A stretch of DNA of 64,000 bases, from contig NC_052407.1 of assembly GCF_009389715.1 (NCBI RefSeq), positions 5,211,154-5,275,153 on the forward strand, read 5' to 3'. The notes beneath the pieces were generated by a model. That model made no database searches and had not been told where the DNA came from. It worked only from the letters and a program-made list of their open reading frames with translations. Shown piece by piece: positions 57,141 through 64,000 of the stretch; position 1 is the first letter of the stretch, and each line of letters begins with the position of its first letter. The position numbers and the translations under genes are program-made. This DNA is from Phoenix dactylifera. Lineage: Eukaryota > Streptophyta > Magnoliopsida > Arecales > Arecaceae.

Positions 57141-57639
57141 CTTCTGTCATGTCCAAATCCGTCACCTAGGTCGACTATGTGACACAGTCGCATGAACCCT
57201 AGAGTAGTGCCATAAAGTATATGCAAGGCCTAAGATGAACAAATTTCTAATAACTCCAAAAATTTAAATCAACAGATAATAGCCAAATAAATCCACTATG
57301 ATCAAATAACCAACTTGTTCAAATGCAAATTTTTCAAATGTTCATTGGTATCAGAAAATAAACTAACTCATTACTCTGATGCTCTAAAACTATGCATCTT
57401 AGGACTCTGAAAGAAAAGGAAAAGAGGTGGTGTATATAAACCATATCAAAATGCCGGCAAGTATCATAATACCCTATACCAATTATTCAACATAGCTCGA
57501 ATAAATCCAAATAAATATGCAACCATAAATATACATCATCAAATATCCAACTCATTCCAAAAAGCATGTCAAGATTTATCATCTGATGGTTTTATATTTT
57601 TTATCCAAATTTTTGATCAGTAATTATCTTTCTAATTTG

Positions 57640-57925
57640 GACTATCTATAGTCACGCTTCGGCTATGACTGGCAAACCATAATTCCATGCTTCGGCCCAT
57701 GGTGGCAAATCATAATATCCGCACTTCGGCTCACAATGGAAAACCAAAATATCTACTCTTCATTCGGGAGTGGCAAGCCAAAATATCCACTATTTGGTTC
57801 GTGGTGGTTAACCAAAATATTCGCATTTTAGCCCGTGATGGCAAATTAGAATATCCGCGCTTCGGCTTGTGGTGGCAAACTAATGTGCCATGATTCGGCC
57901 TATGATAGGCAATCCATAACACGCC
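57640..57925 (+). repeat. Minisatellite, about 38-bp units, in the 5' LTR
   Basis: About seven imperfect direct copies share GGTGGCAAACCAAAATATCC and CGCTTCGGC words. The same place in the 3' LTR has about three copies. Confidence 0.7.
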
Positions 57926-59141
57926 TAGCTCAAATCCTTTTATTCATCAATTAAAATATTCAATTTCATCCATACGAGAGAAAATATAGGTTTATATTAT
58001 ATTTCATGTTCAAATTCTAAAATAGTCAACATCATATTCCAAACAATCAAAATCATAATTCAAGCAACCGCAATCATCGATATTTGATATGTCTATATAA
58101 TAAAGAAATATATATTTGTATAACCATGTTTGAAATCAATCAGCAATCATACGACAAATGATGTAAATTCCAAAATTGTCGACACATCATAAAAAATATA
58201 TATTATCCATATATGCGATTGTGTATAGAATTTCTTACCTCTACTAGTTTCAGACTTAAGTACGACGAACACCTATCCACTCCTCGATCTATGAACTTAA
58301 AGAACAAAGGGTTATATTCAATACTTTTTTGCCCAGACGATTGCTCACCTGCAGATTCAGATCTCATCATCAAAATAATCATATCCATCCATAGATTATA
58401 GCACAAAGTCATAACAAGGTCAACCCAAAATTAAGACCTCTCCTATGGTTTCATAACATCGATCCGAAATCCCTCCTACAGTCGCATGATGCCGACCTAG
58501 GATCCCTAGTTACGCAATATCGACTCGAAGCCCCTGGTCGCACAATGCTGGCTAGGGACCAATATCGGCTTCCTGGTTGCGCAATGCTGGCTTGGACCTC
58601 TCCAAGGTTCAACCGATCCATGGGACGTTGGATCCTTTCCTCGAGCCAGTTAAGGCTTCTAAAGAGAGAATGTAGAGAGAAAAAGAGTGATAAAGTGAGA
58701 GAAAGAGAGGAGAGAGAGCGCAAGAGAGAAGACACAAGAGGAAAAGAGAGAGACTTGGAGTTTCTTCTCAAAAGAGGACAAAGATGGGTTTAGTGTCAAT
58801 TACCCCCCCTCCCCTATAACAGCAACCCTCGGCAGCCTAGTAGCGGCAATGGTGACATGCCTCGATGGCGGCGTCGCCCCATAGCGGCGACGATCGGCCG
58901 AACGGGAAGAAGAAAAAAGAAGAAAAATAGGGGAATCTTGTTTCTTGGAGATTCGGCCATCAACCGGCTCAAAACTGGCCGGCAATAGCGACCTTAGAAC
59001 CATGGAGGAGAGGGAGGAGGCTTTAGGGGCCGTACCTCGTCTCCGAGGAAGTCTTTGGTCCTTTTTCCCAATGAGAATGGATGGTGGTTTGCTGGGATGC
59101 TCAACCTACATCACAGAGAACCCCCTAGGTTTCATTGGCGA

Positions 59142-60666
59142 TGTTGATCTAAAAGGTTTGATTTTGATGATGCAAAATATTTGAGTAAAAGTTTCAGTAA
59201 TCAATTGCTTGGAGTATACTTGAAAGTTTGCAGAAAATAAAAAAGAATCCTTAGTAACTCTTAATATGAAGAAATGAAGCCTAATTACATAAAGCTCTGC
59301 ATAAAGAGATTTGACTCTAAAAATACCTTGAAGTGATCCTTGAATGCACACATACAATAACAACAAATTTCAACTTGGGCTATCTTAAGAGTCGACCCCT
59401 GGATTACAATGAGTCAATCTCGGTACATTGATGCAAATTGATATGCCATCACGAGTCGACTTCCGCAGATCATGAGTCGACTTTAGAACAGTCTCAAAAA
59501 ACAGACAAAAAGCAGTAAAATTTAGCTTATTGGCGAGTCGATCTATAAAGGTCATCAGCCGACTCGAGTCATACAAGAGTCAATCTTAGAAACAAATGAG
59601 TCGACCCCTGAATGACCATAGATAAAAGACAGAGAGCATCAAAATTTAGCCTATTGGCAAGTCAGCCCATGAAGAAAATGAGTCGACCCTGTTAATGGAC
59701 GAGTCGGCCCCTAAATCAAAAAGAGTCGACCCCAAATGGCCTCTGGTGAAAAATAGTGTGCAACCAAAAATAATAGCTATTTTGAGTTAACCCCTAAAGG
59801 TCATGAGCCAACTCCTGAAGATCATGAATTGACCCCTAAAAAAGATGAGTCGACATGTCTACACCTAACAATTGTAACTGCTAGTTTTTCTATAAATCAG
59901 AATGGCTGTTTTTATTTCACAACAACTTTTTCAGCCTGTCTAACTGTTAGAAATAACTTCTAACTATTCTTTATTGATATAAATGCATAGTAGCACCAAA
60001 AAGAAAGTAGAGATGAATGAATGCGAAGTCATTGAAGAGCCAAGAGAAAAAAAATGGGGTTTAGCATTTGAGTGCATTCATTAAGAGCTGAAAGAACATA
60101 TCGTCCATGAAAGAGTTGGTGAAGAGAATTCAAGTTCAATCAAGACCAACCAATTGATTCAAGGCTCCATTTATTTTTATGTACTTAAATTTAAGGAGTT
60201 GTAATTCTTTTACTTTGAATTTCTCTTATACTCTCCTGCGACAAATTTCAGGGTTTGAAACTTAGAAAAAAAAGGTCCATCCAAATCTTGAATTGGATTG
60301 TATTGAGCCTACAAAAAAGGCTCGAGTGTAGTTTTGGTTGATTGCTGGTGAAGATTAACTTGGTTGATTGTGAGCTTGGCTAAAACAATTGAACTATAAT
60401 CTTAAAAAAATTATAGTAGAAATTCTTAAGAAGTGTGTCTTGAAGAATGGACATAGGTGCATGGTTATCTCCGAACCACTATAAATTTATTGTGTTTGTG
60501 GTATATGATCTGTGTGCTTTAAACTCCTGCATATTTACTTGTATTCTTTATTAATAGCAAATCACACACACGCACACACTCATTAAGTTCTATTCCATTG
60601 CTTTTTATTTAAAGTTTTTGAAAAGCCTAATTCACACGTCCTCTTGGGCTATATAACTGGGCAACA
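59142..60666 (+). mobile_element. Nested solo LTR, Sirevirus-like (Ty1/copia)
   Basis: 1525 bp starting TGTTGATCT and ending GGGCAACA, a TGTTG...CAACA inverted terminus. It interrupts the older LTR, whose sequence resumes at ATCGATGGAGG. Flanks GGCGA (59137-59141) and GACAA (60667-60671) differ by two G/A changes and may be a decayed target duplication. The end segment CCTAATTCACACGTCCTCTTG resembles the conserved LTR ends of Sireviruses (CCTAATTCACCC then CTCTTGG). It carries a degenerate array of GAGTCGACCCCT words (59.39-59.86 kb). Strand is uncertain but the Sirevirus-like end places it on plus. Confidence 0.65.
59390..59860 (+). repeat. GAGTCGACCCCT-type interspersed array in the Sirevirus-like LTR
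   Basis: About a dozen degenerate copies of ATGAGTCGACCCCTGAA spaced 20-50 bp apart; the core GTCGAC is a palindrome. Confidence 0.7.
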
Positions 60667-60917
60667 GACAATCGATGGAGGTTTGAGGTGAGATGGCTAG
60701 AGGGAAGAGGGGAGTCCCTTTATAGGATGAATCTAGGGCTTCGGCAAGCCCTAGATTTTTGGACGCTTAATGGAGGCCAAGAAGAAGGCAGACTCTCGGA
60801 AGGAGTCCCCTTCTTCCATCTCCCGTGTGAGGCATGCAAGGTACTTTTATTATTTATTTATTTATTTCGGTCTCGCTTTAAAATTCATGCTGGGCCGGTC
60901 AACGGACCGAGCCCTCA

Positions 60918-62162
60918 TAATACATGAGTCCAAACATTTATGTTTTGGAAAAAAAGAATTACTTCAATCATGCATGCTTTGACTTTCTTTGCGCGAAACT
61001 CTCTTCATTCTAAATCACGACCTACCGAACACAAAGCATGGACTTCCTCGATTGATAAATTTATTTTTCACAAATTTAGCCGAGGAAGCATCAAAGCCAA
61101 GAAGTTTATAGAAGCAATAGCATTGAAAGAAACCAAGGACAGGTCTAACCAAACATGACATGAGTTAATCAAAACCAACTTAATTTCTGAATGATCCAAT
61201 TCAATCCAATCTAATCATACCTAAACAACGCATACCCAACCTAATGGAGTCTTGCCGAATTTAACCCATTTGCGTGACTTCGAATTTTTACATGCACCAA
61301 TCCCAAATGGGAAACTGTTGATGGCAGAACTATTACTGACATTGAACTGATGGTATCAAAGTCAAGTGCCGCAGCTACTGCAATCCTCCGCTAAAAACAA
61401 ACGTAAAACGCCAAAATTGCCACTTGGAAATTGGCATTCCTTTCATGTTGACGTGGCAATCCTGATAGCCGTTCAGAAAAAAAATTAAACCGATTGACAA
61501 GTAATCCATAAAATACTACCAACCGTTGATTAAATTATCCAAAATCCCCCTATACCACCTCAAGCTTTATCGACAAAAAGACAGTCCACTGATCCAATCA
61601 TGTCATTGGATGTCAAACGTATTACATCATCACGAAAGCAGCCACCACCTTAGCATGCCACAATCTCCTCCGTCCATCCAACCCAACACGAATCTCAACG
61701 CAATCGGAACGGCCATCTAAATGTTCTCGGTCCACTTAGATGTTTTATTATTTCAAAAAAGTTTGTCCGTCTTCTCAAAACTTTATCCAGGTTTTAGAGG
61801 GCTTCGGTCGTCACGTTATATAACGTCTCGCCGGTTTCAGTTTCTCGTGGGGTAACGAACCGGGTTACGATATTTCGACCTTTATCGATATAGTATTTAC
61901 TAATTGCTATTAATTTAAAACGCATAAAGAGAAAGGAGGGGAAAAATGTAAAAATTTCGTAATTTGCGAACAGCCGCTTTCCAAAAGAAAAAAAGGACCA
62001 ATTCCGGCCATTAAAAAACCATCATTTTCCTAAAACCGGTTTAAATTTATACATAAGAGAGAGAAAGAAGAGAGAGATAGAAGTAGTTGCTTTCTTTCTC
62101 TCTCTTAATTCCGTTTCTTTCTACATTGTCCAGTTTAAAAATTTCCCGATTTTCGAAGTTTT
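60918..62162. other. Gene-free stretch, includes the 3' flank of the bZIP gene
   Basis: No coding region is recognised. The right part (61.9-62.16 kb) is the likely 3' untranslated region of the minus-strand bZIP gene and contains an AG/GA repeat near 62.06 kb. Confidence 0.4.
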
Positions 62163-62639
62163 TCAAGCGATTAACCACGCGGCGGGCACCGCGGGCGGCG
62201 GCGGCGGCGACGACGACGGCGGCGGCGGCGGGGGAGAGGAGAGTAGGTGGTGCTGGCGGAGCAGGAGGAGGTCGGAGAGACGGCGGCGGAGGGCGGCCGA
62301 CTCGGCGAGTAGCCGGTTGTTTTCGTGGCGGAAGATGAGGCATCGGTCGACGGTGGCGACGAGGCGGTCGGCGAGGGATCGGTTTTCAGAGCGGAGCTGG
62401 GCGCCCAGGCTCCGGAGCTCCTCAAGGTGGCGCTGCTTCCGCATGCGCGAGCGGCGGGCGGATTCGCGGTTCGAGATCTTGCGCCGCCGCCGGCGCTCCT
62501 CGGCCAGCGAGAGGGCGGCCCGGTCCGGTTCTTCTGGACCGGTTTCGGTGGTCTGGGCCGGCTCCGCCCAGGACGTGGAGCCGGAGCCTTCGTCGAAGGC
62601 CGGGAAGGGGAAGGAGAAAATCTCGTCCAAGGACAGCAT
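62163..62639 (-). CDS. bZIP transcription factor, intronless (group S-like), 158 aa
   Basis: DNA-binding bZIP protein of the nucleus. The basic region spans about 47-70 with the invariant N57-x7-R65 (KISNRESARRSRMRKQR), and the leucine zipper follows at the exact spacing: L75, L82, L89, then T96 and F103 as weak positions, then L110, L117, L124. The long zipper, small size, lack of introns and short N-terminus (DEIFSFPFPAF, 5-15) fit plant group S-type bZIPs, which act as homo- or heterodimers on ACGT elements. A proline run follows the zipper (136-149). No sucrose-control upstream frame like that of S1 members was seen in the leader, so S2/S3 is more likely. The ATG at 62639 is the first in this frame after a TATA box about 90 bp up. 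GC content is high, unlike the flanks. Confidence 0.9.
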   Translation of the reverse strand: MLSLDEIFSFPFPAFDEGSGSTSWAEPAQTTETGPEEPDRAALSLAEERRRRRKISNRESARRSRMRKQRHLEELRSLGAQLRSENRSLADRLVATVDRCLIFRHENNRLLAESAALRRRLSDLLLLRQHHLLSSPPPPPPSSSPPPPPAVPAAWLIA

Positions 62640-62790
62640 GAGGGACCTATTCGCAAATATTTAGGGAGGGGAGGGGGAGGAGGGAAGGGGGAGTAAAGGG
62701 AAGAAAAGAGGAGGCGGGGAGGGGTATTTATGGACGGGGAGGGGGAAGGACGGGGTTGGGACCCAGTGCTCGGACGGTGACGTGTCGCAG
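62640..62790 (-). promoter_or_regulatory. bZIP gene promoter: TATA, CT-rich leader and ACGT element
   Basis: In minus sense an ATAAATA box (62726-62732) precedes a pyrimidine-rich leader of roughly 60-90 bases. About 50 bp further upstream lies ACACGTCA (62778-62785, TGACGTGT on the plus strand), a hybrid C-box/G-box core of the kind bound by bZIP proteins. Autoregulation or control by another bZIP is possible but inferred. Confidence 0.5.
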
Positions 62791-62931
62791 GAGAAGGCAT
62801 GGTCGCATGCATGCGGCGGAAGAACGTATAAGCAAAATGGTGGGCTTGAATGGAGTCTTGGAGCACCAGGCAGTCGAGCAAACTTTTGGAAAAATCCCTT
62901 GGGTTCTATGAGATTGAATCCAAGCTACCAC

Positions 62932-63349
62932 CCACTCATATAAACTTTTTTATTTCTGTTGAGAGGGATTATAAACTTCGTGCTGGAATTGGAACCACCT
63001 CATTCCATTAGTAGAAAAATTGAGTTGCAGTTAGGCTTACATGTAAAAGAATCATTTAATAAACTATAACAAGTTATGTATCTTATTTTTAATTTTCGTA
63101 TATATTATATACATGTATTTATATAAAATATTTTAATTATAAGACCAAGATATAATTATTATTGAATTTTCTTATCAACTAAGATATAGTGATAATTGAT
63201 ATGGTAGTTGTGTTGCTTTTTAAGATTTGAGTCCTAGATGAGGTGTGGTATTAACCTTATACCGATTGTTTAGAAATAAATTTTTCCTTGTTATATAGCT
63301 TAAATTTTTAATGTAATAATTAATTAACTATTGTATCAGAAATTATATT
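62932..63349. other. Gene-free AT-rich stretch
   Basis: Nothing recognised. Confidence 0.4.
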
Positions 63350-63440
63350 TGTTAAAAATTGTAAGAAAATATAAAATATACGAATAAATCTACGACATTT
63401 TATTAACTTACGTTTTGGTGTTTTAACATGGTATCAGACC
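63350..63440 (+). mobile_element. Very short LTR-like unit with primer binding site
   Basis: 79 bp starting TGTTAAAAATTG and ending GTTTTAACA (63350-63428), a good terminal inverted repeat, directly followed by TGGTATCAGACC (63429-63440), a tRNA-Met-type primer site. This is the left end of a TRIM or a cut-down copia-type element. No second LTR is seen before the window ends. Confidence 0.4.
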
Positions 63441-64000
63441 AGAGGTTCTGAGTTGGATGATAGCCGATTTTATAATACCGCATGAAGGTTTATGTGGAGA
63501 TGTTTGTATTTGAGATATTTGGTTATGACGCAAGCTTCGCGCGGGAGGGGTTAGCTTAATCGCGAAGGAACTAGAAGAGGGGATGCAAGGATACGTGTCG
63601 AGTGGTGATTGGTCCCACGTGTGAGAGGCCGGATGCGGGTGGGCTTGCCCACGCGGGAGAGGTCGTGGTCGCGTGGTGCGCACCGAGGCAGGAGATGCGG
63701 GTCGCCGTCGGAGAAAAGGGAATGCGGCAAGGTGGCGAACGTCAGTGGGAGTGGTGGCCTTTAAAGTATTAATATTAGGACGTCAATCCTATTACTTGAT
63801 TCGTTGCCGGTTCTGATTAAGGTGTCTAGAAACTATGTTTCTTGCAATGGTTGGACTTAGATAATGAAATCTTCTCAGTGCATGCAAAAAAGCTTCCTCA
63901 AGAGCACTGATTTGCCACCACTTTGGTGCCTTTTAATAATTCTTTGTCTGCCAATTAAATTAATTAAGTGGAAGAGATATCTAATGAGCGCAAGGCTCAT
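63441..64000. other. Gene-free end of window, possible retroelement interior
   Basis: 63.53-63.75 kb is GC-rich with a CCCACGTGT G-box-like word (63613-63621) and no credible frame; it may be the interior of the short LTR unit to its left. The rest is AT-rich. Confidence 0.3.

Larger units (their letters stand above)
54863..60917 (-). mobile_element. Non-autonomous Tekay/Del-like LTR retrotransposon with tiny interior
   Basis: A minus-strand element: 5' LTR 57145-60917, interior only 437 bp (56708-57144), 3' LTR 54863-56707. The interior holds a tRNA-Met primer site next to the 5' LTR and a polypurine tract next to the 3' LTR but no coding sequence. LTRs start TGAGGG and end TGACA. They are clearly diverged, so the copy is old. 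Outer flanks ATAGA and TAATA do not match, so either the target duplication has decayed or the two LTRs come from different insertions. The 5' LTR contains a nested solo LTR (59142-60666). Confidence 0.7.
57145..60917 (-). repeat. 5' LTR of the non-autonomous element, with nested insertion
   Basis: About 2.24 kb without the nested 1.53-kb solo LTR. It is longer than the 3' LTR mainly because of an expanded array of about 38-bp repeats at 57.64-57.92 kb. Shared landmarks with the other LTR include GCTTCTAxAGAGAGA, ACTTGGAGTTTC and AGGATGAATCTAGGGCT. Confidence 0.7.

Noticed and set aside
57687-57893. 68-codon repetitive protein
   Set aside because: Product of the 38-bp minisatellite in an LTR.
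62171-62881. 236-codon minus-strand frame overlapping the bZIP gene
   Set aside because: It is a GC-rich shadow in another frame. Pro/Arg/Ser-rich and without a domain, while the 158-codon frame has a perfect bZIP.

Overview
This is a 64-kb piece of a plant nuclear genome, most likely a monocot and plausibly a palm. That view rests on plant-only protein families (a DUF688-like protein, a DUF4378-like protein, an intronless bZIP factor), GT-AG introns, AT-rich gene-poor DNA with GC-rich gene starts, and plant LTR elements (chromovirus, Tekay-like, Sirevirus-like, TRIM). The species is inference; no marker gene fixes it. No prokaryotic system, CRISPR array or organelle gene was seen.

Three ordinary protein genes are supported: a DUF688-like gene (14.5-15.0 kb, +), a two-exon DUF4378-like gene (34.9-35.9 kb, -) and a bZIP transcription factor (62.2-62.6 kb, -). 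A fourth gene-like unit lies at 5.3-6.8 kb on the - strand. It has a promoter of the ribosomal/snoRNA type (telobox, TATA, two site II boxes) and, downstream, two similar hairpin-closed sequences that read as box C/D snoRNAs carrying an 18S rRNA-like guide. Exon-like fragments at 18.9-20.1 kb and 31.4 kb, and a GC-rich open stretch at 37.8-38.3 kb, remain unidentified.

Most of the rest is transposable elements. 0-13 kb: MITEs, a tRNA-like SINE head and a solo LTR (7.3-8.1 kb). 13-18.6 kb: a MITE, a LINE remnant interrupted by a GTACC-rich insert, and a TRIM. 20.9-24.0 kb: a second TRIM beside a 2.6-kb Tekay-like solo LTR. 25.5-30.8 kb: a complete Ty3/gypsy element with one intact 1434-codon gag-pol frame, near-identical LTRs and a perfect TSD. 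31.8-40.7 kb: more LINE 3' ends and a third TRIM. 41.6-50.3 kb: a 3.6-kb head-to-tail duplication whose breakpoints fall inside a hAT MITE on the left and a solo LTR on the right. 54.9-60.9 kb: an old minus-strand LTR element with only 437 bp between its LTRs, whose 5' LTR was later hit by a Sirevirus-like element now reduced to a solo LTR. The end of the window carries a very short LTR-like unit with a primer binding site.

The picture is a gene-poor chromosomal interval shaped by insertion, solo-LTR formation, nested insertion and local duplication, with a few compact single-copy genes between the repeats. All identities and difference counts were made by eye.
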